From NCBI RefSeq assembly GCF_014212315.1, contig NZ_JACKXE010000001.1, positions 3,782,001 to 3,846,000 on the forward strand: a stretch of 64,000 nucleotides of DNA. The letters are read 5' to 3'. Below, in pieces: positions 1-7,231 of this stretch; position 1 is the stretch's first letter; every line of letters begins with the position of its first letter. The notes beneath the pieces were generated by a model. That model was not told the DNA's origin. It saw only the letters and a list, made by a program, of their open reading frames with translations, and ran no database searches. This stretch comes from Nocardioides luti. GTDB lineage: Bacteria > Actinomycetota > Actinomycetes > Propionibacteriales > Nocardioidaceae. Position numbers and translations under genes: made by a program.

Positions 1-552
1 CGCGATCAGGTTCAGGTTGTGCGGGCATGCGCGCTGGTCGGCGTACGACAGGGCGATGGGGTTCGACGTGCCGCCGCTGTCCTCCTTCGCGCCGGTGTCG
101 GGCGAGGAGAGGCTGCCGATGTACTCCGACGCCTCCAGGGGCGACTTCGACGAGGTCTCGAGGTGCGAGCAGTACTGCGAGCGCTTCCGGTGGGCCCAGC
201 GGGCCTCGGTGTAGACGCCGGGGAGCACGTAGACCGAGGTCCTCGGCTTCCTGATCGAGTTGATCGCGGTCTGGATCGACCGGAAGTCGCACTGCTTCAG
301 CAGGCGCTCGTTGCGGGTCTTGAGCTTCCCCTCCGGCATCGCGGCGATGCGGGAGGCGCTGCTGGGCTTGCAGACCACGCGGGCGCGGGGGTTGTCGTAG
401 CCGAGGAACGACGGGCGGTGGCCCGTGCCGTCCGGGAACTGTGCGGGGCGCTCCTCGTGGGCGGAGGCGGCGGTCGATCCGGCAGCGAGGCCGGTGGCGA
501 CCAGACCGGGGACGACCACGAGAGCGAGGAGTGCACGACGGAGTCGGGGCAT
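1..552 (-). CDS. secreted protein, partial at window edge, possibly beta-helix fold
   Basis: The reading frame opens with ATG at 552 and stays open to base 1, so only the first 184 residues are visible and the gene continues left of the window. The N-terminus is a signal peptide: MPRLRRALL, a hydrophobic core, and a cleavage-like ASA near residue 31. The mature part contains SIQTAIN followed by VYVLPGVYTE, a pattern common at the start of right-handed parallel beta-helix (pectate-lyase-like) proteins. Cysteines at about residues 61 and 89 could form a disulphide. An AAAGGA ribosome binding site lies 5 nt before the ATG, so this gene has a leader, unlike many neighbours. It diverges from the oxidase at 626. 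Fold and function are inferred from short motifs only. Confidence 0.75.
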   Translation of the reverse strand, partial: MPRLRRALLALVVVPGLVATGLAAGSTAASAHEERPAQFPDGTGHRPSFLGYDNPRARVVCKPSSASRIAAMPEGKLKTRNERLLKQCDFRSIQTAINSIRKPRTSVYVLPGVYTEARWAHRKRSQYCSHLETSSKSPLEASEYIGSLSSPDTGAKEDSGGTSNPIALSYADQRACPHNLNLIA

Positions 553-613
553 GGGGATCCTTTCGTCAGGCCACCAACGAGCCGGAGGTGATGTGGGTTA
601 CGTGCCGGTAGGT

Positions 614-619
614 CAGACT
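614..619 (+). promoter_or_regulatory. putative -10 box, leaderless oxidase gene
   Basis: CAGACT ends 6 nt before the ATG at 626, so transcription would begin at or next to the start codon. The first base departs from TANNNT. The same hexamer sits at the same distance from the DinB gene starting at 11339. Confidence 0.4.
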
Positions 620-625
620 GCGTCC

Positions 626-1546
626 ATGAGCAGGGTGATCGTCGTGGGTGCCGGCGTCGTGGGGCTGTCGTGCGCGGTCCGGCTGCTCGAGGCCGGGCAC
701 CGCGTCGACGTGGTCGCCCGCGACCTGCCCCGGGAGACGACCTCCGCCGTCGCGGCGGCGATCTGGTACCCCTACCGCGCGCTCCCGCAGGACCGGGTCA
801 CCGCGTGGTCCGGGACGACGTACGCCGTCCTGGACGCGCTGGCCGCTCCGCTGGCGTACGGCGGCTCCCCGGAGTCGGGGGTGCGGATGCTGCCCGGCAC
901 CGAGGTCTTCGACCGGCGCCAGCCCGACCCGTGGTGGCGGGCCGCCGTCCCGGCGCTGGAGCGGGTGGACGCGCCGCCGGCCGGCTTCGTCGACGGCTGG
1001 TCGTTCACCACGCCGGTCGTGGAGATGCCCGTCTACCTGCCGTGGCTCGCCGGGCGGGTGGAGGAGCTCGGCGGCACCATCACCCGGCTGAACCTGCGGG
1101 CGCTCCCGGAGGGCGGTGACCTGGTCGTCAACTGCAGCGGCCTCGGCGCGCGGCTGCTCGGGGCCGACCGGACGGTCGTCCCCGTGCGCGGCCAGGTGGT
1201 GTACGTCGAGCAGGTCGGGCTCGAGCGCTGGTGGCTGGACGGCTCCGGGCCGACGTACGTCGTGCCGCGCAGCCACGACATCGTGGTCGGCGGCACCGAC
1301 GAGGAGGGGGAGTGGAGCCGGACGCCCTCGCCCGAGTCCGCCGCCGAGATCCTCCAGCGGGCCTCCCGGCTGGTCCCCGCCCTCCGCGACGCCAAGGTGC
1401 TCCGGCACAAGGTCGGGCTCCGCCCGGTCCGCCCCGCCGTCCGCCTCGAGCGCGAGGGCCGTGTCATCCACTGCTACGGCCACGGTGGCGCCGGCGTCAC
1501 GCTGAGCTGGGGCTGCGCCGACGAGGTCGCCGCGCTCGCGGAGTAG
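626..1546 (+). CDS. FAD-dependent D-amino-acid oxidase family protein
   Basis: A 306-residue protein of the DAO fold, predicted to oxidise a D-amino acid or related amine to an imino product with O2 as acceptor. The N-terminal Rossmann motif VVGAGVVGLSCAVRLLEAG (residues about 5-23) binds FAD. The C-terminal half has the family signatures GLRPVRPAVRLE and HGGAGVTLSWG, the latter closing over the flavin. Length is slightly below the usual 320-345 residues. No signal peptide is visible, so it is probably cytoplasmic. The ATG at 626 is chosen over an upstream in-frame ATG because homology begins here and a -10-like hexamer sits 6 nt upstream. Substrate cannot be read from sequence. Confidence 0.9.
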   Translation: MSRVIVVGAGVVGLSCAVRLLEAGHRVDVVARDLPRETTSAVAAAIWYPYRALPQDRVTAWSGTTYAVLDALAAPLAYGGSPESGVRMLPGTEVFDRRQPDPWWRAAVPALERVDAPPAGFVDGWSFTTPVVEMPVYLPWLAGRVEELGGTITRLNLRALPEGGDLVVNCSGLGARLLGADRTVVPVRGQVVYVEQVGLERWWLDGSGPTYVVPRSHDIVVGGTDEEGEWSRTPSPESAAEILQRASRLVPALRDAKVLRHKVGLRPVRPAVRLEREGRVIHCYGHGGAGVTLSWGCADEVAALAE

Positions 1547-1556
1547 CGCGGCTTGC

Positions 1557-1562
1557 TAGCGT
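1557..1562 (+). promoter_or_regulatory. putative -10 box, leaderless hydrolase gene
   Basis: TAGCGT lies 8 nt before the ATG at 1571. No convincing -35 is visible. Confidence 0.45.
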
Positions 1563-1570
1563 CCGCGACC

Positions 1571-2269
1571 ATGCAGGCGAGCAGGGTCGAGGTCGACGGT
1601 GTCGAGCTGCACGTCGGCGTGACCGGCGAGGGGCCGGACGTCGTCGTGCTGTCGGGCGGGCCGGGGTGCGTGCACTACCTCGAGCGCGACGAGATCGCGC
1701 CGGCCGGGTACCGCTGCTGGTACCCCGAGCCGCGGGGAGTCGGGCGCTCGGGCGGCGGTCCGCACACGATGGAGCGGGCGGTCGACGACCTCGAGGCGAT
1801 CCGCGCGGCGATGGGGGTGGAGCGCTGGACCGTGCTCGGGCACTCGTGGGGGAGCGACCTGGCGGTCCGCTACGCCGTCGACCACCCCGAGGCCGTCGAG
1901 GGCGTGGTCGGCCTGTGCGGTCGCGGCCCGCAGCGGGACCGGCACTGGTCCGAGGCCTACGAGGCGGGCCGGCCCGACGAGCCGGTCGTGGACATCGCGT
2001 TCGACCCCGGGGTGCACGCGTCGCTGGGGGCGTCGTTCACCGAGTGGATCCACACGCCCGACCTGTGGCGCGGCCTCGCGGACTGCGACGTGCCGATGCG
2101 CTTCATCGCCGCCGAGCACGACATCCGTCCGTCGTGGCCGCTGGCCCAGCTGGCGGCCCTGGTCCGGCACGGCTCCTTCGAGACGGTGCCCGGGGTGCCG
2201 CACGACTTCTGGTCCACCCACCCCGACGTCTGGCGGGCGACCGTCGCGCGGGCCTGCTCGATCCCGTAG
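1571..2269 (+). CDS. alpha/beta hydrolase, prolyl iminopeptidase-like
   Basis: A 232-residue alpha/beta hydrolase. The early GGPG motif (residues 29-32) is the oxyanion-hole signature of the prolyl iminopeptidase (S33) branch. The nucleophile elbow GHSWGS places the serine at residue 92. Acid and base candidates are the Asp in AAEHDIRPSW and the His in GVPHDFW. At 232 residues the cap is short compared with true prolyl iminopeptidases (about 310), so peptidase activity is uncertain and it may be a general esterase. It starts 24 nt after the oxidase stop but appears to have its own leaderless promoter. Cytoplasmic; no signal sequence. Confidence 0.85.
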   Translation: MQASRVEVDGVELHVGVTGEGPDVVVLSGGPGCVHYLERDEIAPAGYRCWYPEPRGVGRSGGGPHTMERAVDDLEAIRAAMGVERWTVLGHSWGSDLAVRYAVDHPEAVEGVVGLCGRGPQRDRHWSEAYEAGRPDEPVVDIAFDPGVHASLGASFTEWIHTPDLWRGLADCDVPMRFIAAEHDIRPSWPLAQLAALVRHGSFETVPGVPHDFWSTHPDVWRATVARACSIP

Positions 2270-2280
2270 CCCGGTCGTTT

Positions 2281-2323
2281 GTGTGTGGTTGATCGGTGTC
2301 ACCAGGTGACAGTGATCCACCGC
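2281..2323. repeat. degenerate palindrome related to the next one
   Basis: An imperfect inverted repeat centred on GTCACCAGGTGAC, just after the hydrolase stop codon. It shares the layout GTGTGGT-N-GATC ... TCACCAGGTGA ... GATCCACC with the perfect palindrome 90 bp downstream and looks like a decayed copy. It may act as a terminator hairpin for the hydrolase gene. Confidence 0.6.
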
Positions 2324-2372
2324 AGAACGGGCCGGTGCCACGGCTTCTGGCCCCCGAGACCGGTGCGCGAGC

Positions 2373-2423
2373 GCTTGTGTGGTGGATCCGGTTCACCAGG
2401 TGAACCGGATCCACCACACAAGC
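2373..2423. repeat. perfect 51-bp palindrome
   Basis: Two 25-base arms, each a perfect inverse of the other (left arm starts GCTTGTGTGGTGGATCC), flank a single central A; the core reads TCACCAGGTGA. It lies between the hydrolase and the methyltransferase gene, both on the + strand, and would extrude as a long hairpin in RNA or a cruciform in DNA. No T-tract follows. It could be a terminator or a member of a dispersed palindrome family. Confidence 0.9.
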
Positions 2424-2469
2424 AGTGAGGAGCGGCCCCGCGCGGTGCTCGCGTGTCAGGATCGTCGAC

Positions 2470-3246
2470 ATGGCGTCCTCACGAGCAACCAGCTTCGGCG
2501 CGTGGGCGGACGAGTACGACGAGTGGCGGCCCACCTACCCCGAGTCGGCCGTCGACTGGCTCGTCCCGTCGGGCCTGGCCAGCGTCGTGGAGGTCGGAGC
2601 AGGGACAGGGAAGCTGACCGACCACTTGGTGGCGCGCGGGCTCGACCCGGACGTCGTCGAGCTCGACGGCCGGATGCTCGCCGTCCTCCGGCGTCGTCAC
2701 CCAGGGCTTCGGACCCACGAGGCCGCCGCGACGGCCCTCCCGTGTGGAGACGCGACCGTGGATGCGGTGCTCGTCGCGGACGCCTGGCACTGGTTCCCCC
2801 GTGACGAGGCCGCCGCCGAGGTGTCGCGAGTGCTTCGCCCGGGAGGCTGGCTCGGCTGTGTCTGGAACGTCCCGGTGCTCGACCACGAGTGGGAGTGGCG
2901 TGCCCTCGGGCTCGACCCCGCCCTGCAGCGACCCGCCGACCTCGACCCGCTCGAACGGCTCGGACTCACGAGCGGTTCGGCGGAGCAGCGGACGTTCCGT
3001 TGGACGTGGTCCCTGACCCCGCAGCAGTGGCGAGGCTTCGTGTCGACCGTGTCGCACGTCCGACTGCTCCCAGCTGACGAGTGCGCCGATGCCCTCGACG
3101 AGACCGAACGTCTCGTGGCGCAGGCGTGCGCGGACGCCGGGTCCGGGGCCGTGACCCTCACGCATGACGCGCTGTGCGTCCGGTGGCGCCCCGATCAGGA
3201 CAGCGGGCGGACCTCGACGACGGCGGCGGGGTCGAGCGGGCCGTAG
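2470..3246 (+). CDS. class I SAM-dependent methyltransferase
   Basis: A 258-residue protein with the Rossmann SAM-binding core: motif I VEVGAGTGKLT (about residues 38-48), an acidic residue after beta-2 in VVELDGRM, and the post-motif LRPGGWLG of the Methyltransf_11/25 families. The opening segment FGAWADEYDEWRPTYP is typical of the UbiE-like subgroup. The substrate is unknown. The last 52 bases overlap the antisense 3' end of the DUF952 gene, and the final 25 or so residues (Ser/Thr/Gly-rich) are probably an unstructured tail read through the complement of that gene. ATG at 2470 is chosen because homology begins there. Confidence 0.88.
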   Translation: MASSRATSFGAWADEYDEWRPTYPESAVDWLVPSGLASVVEVGAGTGKLTDHLVARGLDPDVVELDGRMLAVLRRRHPGLRTHEAAATALPCGDATVDAVLVADAWHWFPRDEAAAEVSRVLRPGGWLGCVWNVPVLDHEWEWRALGLDPALQRPADLDPLERLGLTSGSAEQRTFRWTWSLTPQQWRGFVSTVSHVRLLPADECADALDETERLVAQACADAGSGAVTLTHDALCVRWRPDQDSGRTSTTAAGSSGP

Positions 3247-3512
3247 ATGTGGGGGAAGGTCTCGGTCGTGCCGGGGGCGGGGGCCTCCTCGACCAGCGGG
3301 ACGCCGAGCAGGTCGGGGTCGATGACCAGGAGGACGAGGGGCTCGGTCACGTCGGCGTAGTAGCGGGCCCGGACGCCCTCCCACTGGTGGGCGTGGCTGG
3401 CGTGGAGGTAGCCCTCCTGCTCGAGGGTCACCCCGAGCGTCGAGGTGGTGTAGCTGCCGCTCGCCAGCGCGGCCTCCCACTCGGAGGCGAGGGCGAGGTG
3501 GTAGATCGCCAT
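3195..3512 (-). CDS. DUF952 family protein
   Basis: A 105-residue protein of the DUF952 family, a small fold related to ADP-ribosyltransferase-like or glutathione-S-transferase-like proteins but with no established activity. The family pattern is visible: IYHLA at the start, GYLHASHAHQ in the middle and ETFPHIYGPL near the end. Its ATG overlaps the TGA of nucS by one base (TGATG), which indicates translational coupling with the mismatch-repair gene upstream. Its 3' end overlaps the methyltransferase gene antisense by 52 nt. Confidence 0.88.
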   Translation of the reverse strand: MAIYHLALASEWEAALASGSYTTSTLGVTLEQEGYLHASHAHQWEGVRARYYADVTEPLVLLVIDPDLLGVPLVEEAPAPGTTETFPHIYGPLDPAAVVEVRPLS

Positions 3513-4210
3513 CAGAAGAGCCGGTGCTCGGAGTCGTCGATGCCGCGCAGGGCGTCGTAGTCGACGGTGGCGCAGGCGATGCCGCGGTCGGTGGCGAGGA
3601 CCCGCGCCTGGGGCTTGATCTCCTGCGCGGCGAAGATGCCGCGGACGGCGCCCTTGCGGGTGAGGGCCGGGTCGCGGTTGAGCAGCTCGAGGTAGCGGGT
3701 CAGCTGCTCCACGCCGTCGATGTCCCCGCGGCGCTTGATCTCGACGGCGACGCTGAGGCCCTCGGCGTCGCGGCACATCAGGTCGACCGGGCCGATCGCG
3801 GTGGGGAACTCGCGGCGTACGAGCGTCAGGCCCGTCGCCAGCGTGGCGGGGTGCTCGGCGAGCAGCTCCTGCAGGTGCTTCTCGACGCCGTCCTTCTGCA
3901 GGCCGGGGTCGACGCCGAGGTCGTGCAGGGAGTCGGAGACGATCTCCTCGAGCAGGATGCGCAGGGTGTCGCCCGGGCCCTTGGAGCTGGCCTTGCTGGA
4001 CACCGTCCACTCGACCTGCCCGTCCTCCGTGGTGCCCTCGCGGAAGGTGCACGGCGGCGACATCCAGTTCAGCGGCTTGTAGGAGCCGCCGTCGGAGTGC
4101 ACGAGCACCGACCCGTCGGCCTTGATCATCAGCACCCGGGTCGCCATCGGGAGGTGGGCGGTCAACCGCCCGGCGTAGTCGACCTGGCAGCGCGCAACGA
4201 CGAGTCTCAC
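3512..4210 (-). CDS. nucS: mismatch-specific endonuclease NucS
   Basis: A 232-residue match to NucS/EndoMS, which cuts both strands at mismatches and carries non-canonical mismatch repair in actinobacteria that lack MutS/MutL. The N-terminal DNA-binding part contains [11 protein letters not shown] (residues 44-54). The C-terminal RecB-like nuclease has Asp143 (PVDLM), Glu157 and Lys159 (VEIKRR). The protein ends in HRLF, resembling the C-terminal sliding-clamp-binding tail of the family. The GTG start at 4210 fits the conserved [20 protein letters not shown] opening; a TAGATT -10 box 8 nt before it implies a leaderless transcript. Confidence 0.96.
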   Translation of the reverse strand: MRLVVARCQVDYAGRLTAHLPMATRVLMIKADGSVLVHSDGGSYKPLNWMSPPCTFREGTTEDGQVEWTVSSKASSKGPGDTLRILLEEIVSDSLHDLGVDPGLQKDGVEKHLQELLAEHPATLATGLTLVRREFPTAIGPVDLMCRDAEGLSVAVEIKRRGDIDGVEQLTRYLELLNRDPALTRKGAVRGIFAAQEIKPQARVLATDRGIACATVDYDALRGIDDSEHRLF

Positions 4211-4218
4211 GGGCGCCG

Positions 4219-4228
4219 AATCTACAGT
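4219..4228. promoter_or_regulatory. overlapping divergent -10 boxes, nucS and GNAT gene
   Basis: Only 24 bp separate the two divergent start codons. On the minus strand TAGATT (4224-4219) lies 8 nt before the nucS GTG. On the plus strand TACAGT (4223-4228) lies 6 nt before the GNAT ATG. The hexamers share two bases, so polymerase could occupy only one direction at a time. Confidence 0.6.
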
Positions 4229-4234
4229 GACGTC

Positions 4235-4732
4235 ATGTCGTACGACGTCCGGCGGGCCACCCGCGAGGACCTGGCCGCCCTGCAGTCCGTCGAGCTGAGC
4301 GGCAACCCGATGTTCGACGAGCTGTTCGGGCCCACGGGCTGGGGCGCCCCGACGGGAGCCGAGCGGGCCGCCCAGCCGGGCTTCGTCCTCGTGGCCGGGG
4401 ACCCACCCGTCGGCTTCGCGCACGTCCTCGACCTCGAGGGGACCGCCCACCTGGAGCAGCTCTCCGTGCTGCCGGACCTCCTCCGCCAGGGGATCGGCAG
4501 CGCGCTGGTCCGGGCGGCGCAGGCGGAGGCGGCGGCGCGCGGCCACGCCGCGCTCTCGCTGTGCACCTACCGCGACGTGCCGTGGAACGCGCCGTTCTAC
4601 CGGACCCTCGGCTTCGTGGAGGCCGAGCGGCTGACGCCCCTGCAGCGCCGGCTGCGCGACCACGAGCACGACGCCGGACTGGACCGCTTCGGGGTCCGCG
4701 TGGTGATGGTCGCCCCGCTCGCCGGGCCGTAA
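4235..4732 (+). CDS. GNAT family N-acetyltransferase
   Basis: A 165-residue GCN5-related acetyltransferase that would transfer acetyl from acetyl-CoA to an unknown amine. The acetyl-CoA-binding motif A is clear in [21 protein letters not shown] (Q/R-x-x-G-x-G/A pattern, about residues 87-107). Motif B follows in [18 protein letters not shown]. It diverges from nucS and probably has a leaderless mRNA. Nothing in the neighbourhood points to a substrate. Confidence 0.9.
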   Translation: MSYDVRRATREDLAALQSVELSGNPMFDELFGPTGWGAPTGAERAAQPGFVLVAGDPPVGFAHVLDLEGTAHLEQLSVLPDLLRQGIGSALVRAAQAEAAARGHAALSLCTYRDVPWNAPFYRTLGFVEAERLTPLQRRLRDHEHDAGLDRFGVRVVMVAPLAGP

Positions 4733-4780
4733 GTTACCGGCCAGTGAACTTGCTCACGGCGGGGTCCCGGAGGCCGTGCC

Positions 4781-6610
4781 ATGATGCGGCCCATGACGAG
4801 CACCCCTCCTGAGTCCGCCGCGCCCGCAGCCGGTCGCGAGTTCCGCACCATCGGCGTGATCGGCCTGGGCACCATGGGTGCCGGCATCGCCGAGGTGTTC
4901 GCCCGCGAGGGCTTCACCGTGGTGGGCGTGGAGCGGGACGAGGACGGCCTGGCCCGCGGCCGTCAGCACCTGCAGCACTCGACCGCCCGCGCGGTGAAGC
5001 GCGGCAAGATCACCGAGGCCGAGCAGGGCGAGATGCTGGGTCGGATCACCCTGACCACCGAGATGAAGGACCTGGCCGAGGCCGACTTCGTCGTCGAGGC
5101 CGTGGTCGAGTCGCTCGAGATCAAGAAGGCCATCTTCCGCGAGCTGGACGGCATCGTCGGCAAGGACGCCGTGCTCGCGACGAACACCTCCTCGCTGTCG
5201 GTCACCGAGATCTCGACCGCGAACTCCAGCCCCGGCCGCGTGATCGGCGTCCACTTCTTCAACCCCGCGCCGGTGCAGAACCTGGTCGAGGTCATCCGCA
5301 CCGTCGTCACCGAGCAGAGCGTGCTCGACGACGTCGCCGGCCTGGTCACGAAGCTCGGCAAGAACCCCGTGGTCTGCGGCGACAAGGCCGGCTTCATCGC
5401 CAACACCCTGCTCTTCGGCTACCTCAACCACGCCGTGTCGATGTACGAGGGCAGCTACGCCTCCCGCGAGGACATCGACGCCGCCATGCGCTTCGGCTGC
5501 GGCTACCCCATGGGCCCGCTGGCGCTGCTCGACCTGATCGGCCTCGACACGGCGTACGAGATCCTCGACACGATGTACAAGCAGGGCCGCGACCGCCTGC
5601 ACGCACCGGCGCCGCTGCTCAAGCAGTACGTCACCGCGGGCCTGCTCGGCCGCAAGTCGGGCCGCGGCTTCTACACCTACGAGTCCGCCGACAGCCCGGT
5701 CGTCGTCGACGACGCGCACACCCCGAGCGCCGACGACCAGCCGCAGCTGCGCCACGACATCAAGCTCGTGGGCGTCGTCGGCACGGGCACGATGGCCAGC
5801 GGCATCGTCGAGGTCTTCGCCAAGAGCGGGTACGACGTGCTCTTCGTCGGCCGCAGCCAGGACAAGGTCGCCGGCGTGCACGCCGCGATCACGAAGAACT
5901 TCGACAAGCAGATCCAGCGCGGCAAGACGACCGAGGAGGTCAAGGCCGAGGTGCTGGCCCGGGTCACCGGCACCACCTCGCTCGACGACCTCAAGGACGT
6001 CGACATCGTGGTCGAGGCGATCGCCGAGGACCTGACGATCAAGACCACGCTCTTCGAGAACCTCGACGAGATCTGCAAGCCGGGCGCGATCCTGGCGACC
6101 ACGACCTCCAGCCTGCCGATCATCTCGATGGCCCGCGTGACCAAGCGTCCCCAGGACGTCATCGGCATGCACTTCTTCAACCCGGCCACGATCATGAAGC
6201 TGGTCGAGGTCGTCTCGACCGTGGCGACCGACGAGAAGGTCACCGAGACGACGCGCGCCCTGTGCGGCGCGGTCGGCAAGGTCGCGGTCTCCTGCGCCGA
6301 CCGGGCCGGCTTCATCGTCAACGCCCTGCTGTTCCCCTACCTCAACGACGCGGTCAAGATGCTCGAGGCGCACTACGCCACGGCCGACGACATCGACGTG
6401 GCCATGAAGCAGGGCTGTGCGCTGCCGATGGGTCCCTTCGAGCTGCTCGACGTGGTCGGCAACGACGTGTCGCTGGCGATCCAGCGCGAGCTCTACCTCG
6501 AGTTCCGCGAGCCGGGCTTCGCGCCGGCGCCGCTGCTGGAGCACCTGGTCACGGCCGGCTACCTCGGTCGCAAGACCAAGCGCGGCTTCCGGGACTACAG
6601 CCAGCGCTGA
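4781..6610 (+). CDS. tandem-fused 3-hydroxyacyl-CoA dehydrogenase, two complete modules
   Basis: A 609-residue protein made of two full-length 3-hydroxyacyl-CoA dehydrogenase units in series. Unit 1 (about 23-310) has the NAD motif GVIGLGTMGAGIAEVF, the catalytic-His segment HFFNPAPV and the C-terminal DKAGFIANTLLFGYLNHAV. Unit 2 (about 325-609) repeats this order with GVVGTGTMASGIVEVF, HFFNPATI and DRAGFIVNALLFPYLNDAV. Single-unit enzymes (PaaH/Hbd) are about 285 residues, so this is a duplication-fusion with both active sites retained. It would oxidise L-3-hydroxyacyl-CoA (3-hydroxybutyryl-CoA is likely) with NAD(P)+. A GGAGG lies 7 nt before ATG 4781; ATG 4793 is an alternative. Confidence 0.93.
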   Translation: MMRPMTSTPPESAAPAAGREFRTIGVIGLGTMGAGIAEVFAREGFTVVGVERDEDGLARGRQHLQHSTARAVKRGKITEAEQGEMLGRITLTTEMKDLAEADFVVEAVVESLEIKKAIFRELDGIVGKDAVLATNTSSLSVTEISTANSSPGRVIGVHFFNPAPVQNLVEVIRTVVTEQSVLDDVAGLVTKLGKNPVVCGDKAGFIANTLLFGYLNHAVSMYEGSYASREDIDAAMRFGCGYPMGPLALLDLIGLDTAYEILDTMYKQGRDRLHAPAPLLKQYVTAGLLGRKSGRGFYTYESADSPVVVDDAHTPSADDQPQLRHDIKLVGVVGTGTMASGIVEVFAKSGYDVLFVGRSQDKVAGVHAAITKNFDKQIQRGKTTEEVKAEVLARVTGTTSLDDLKDVDIVVEAIAEDLTIKTTLFENLDEICKPGAILATTTSSLPIISMARVTKRPQDVIGMHFFNPATIMKLVEVVSTVATDEKVTETTRALCGAVGKVAVSCADRAGFIVNALLFPYLNDAVKMLEAHYATADDIDVAMKQGCALPMGPFELLDVVGNDVSLAIQRELYLEFREPGFAPAPLLEHLVTAGYLGRKTKRGFRDYSQR

Positions 6611-6664
6611 CCTGCGCCGGAACCGGCGTGCAACGATCGGCGCCGTGCCGGACATGAGCCTGAC

Positions 6665-7231
6665 GTGAGCCAGCGCCAGGAACGCTTCCGACGTCTGTAC
6701 GCCGAGCAGTTCGACCCGCTCCTGGGCTACGCCCTGCGCCGGGTCGACCGGCCCGAGGACGCGGCCGACGTCGTGGCGGACGCGTTCCTGGTCGCGTGGC
6801 GCCGGCTCGACGACGTACCCCCCGGCGACGAGGCGCGCCTGTGGCTGTACGGCGTCGCGCGCCGGACGCTGGCCAACCACCGTCGCGGCGACGGCCGGCG
6901 CGGCGCGCTGGGGGAGCGGCTGCGCCAGGACCTCGCCACCTCGGTGCCCGACCACGCCGACGGCGTGACCGAGCGCGAGACCGTCCGCCAGGCGCTGCAC
7001 CGGCTGGCCGCCCGCGACCGCGAGGTCCTCGAGCTGGCCGCCTGGGAGGGGCTGGAGCCCCGCGAGATCGCCGAGGTGCTGGGCATCTCGCCGATCGCCG
7101 TGCGCAGCCGGCTGTCGCGCTCCCGCGCCCGGCTGCGGGCCCTGGTCGACCAGGACGCCGGCAACGATCCCGGGCCACCCGGACATGTCCCCAGCAGACA
7201 ACCGCAGCTCGCCCGGAGGGAGGACCGATGA
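6665..7231 (+). CDS. RNA polymerase ECF-type sigma factor
   Basis: A 188-residue sigma-70 family factor containing only regions 2 and 4. Region 2 covers about residues 8-70 (LYAEQFDPLLGYALRRV, then DAADVVADAFLVAWRRL for core binding and -10 recognition). Region 4 covers about 105-160, with the helix-turn-helix LEPREIAEVLGISPIAVRSR for the -35. The start is GTG 6665; a nearby ATG is out of frame and stops at once. It overlaps the next gene by ATGA, so the membrane protein downstream is translationally coupled and probably controls it. Confidence 0.93.
   Translation: MSQRQERFRRLYAEQFDPLLGYALRRVDRPEDAADVVADAFLVAWRRLDDVPPGDEARLWLYGVARRTLANHRRGDGRRGALGERLRQDLATSVPDHADGVTERETVRQALHRLAARDREVLELAAWEGLEPREIAEVLGISPIAVRSRLSRSRARLRALVDQDAGNDPGPPGHVPSRQPQLARREDR

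Noticed and set aside
2373..2423. Terminal inverted repeat of an insertion sequence
   Set aside because: No transposase, no matching distant repeat and no target duplication are visible; the palindrome is a single continuous unit.
4781..4793. CATGAT as a -10 box giving a leaderless start at ATG 4793
   Set aside because: The hexamer arises from the ATGATG start-codon doublet, and a good GGAGG site fits ATG 4781; kept only as an alternative start.
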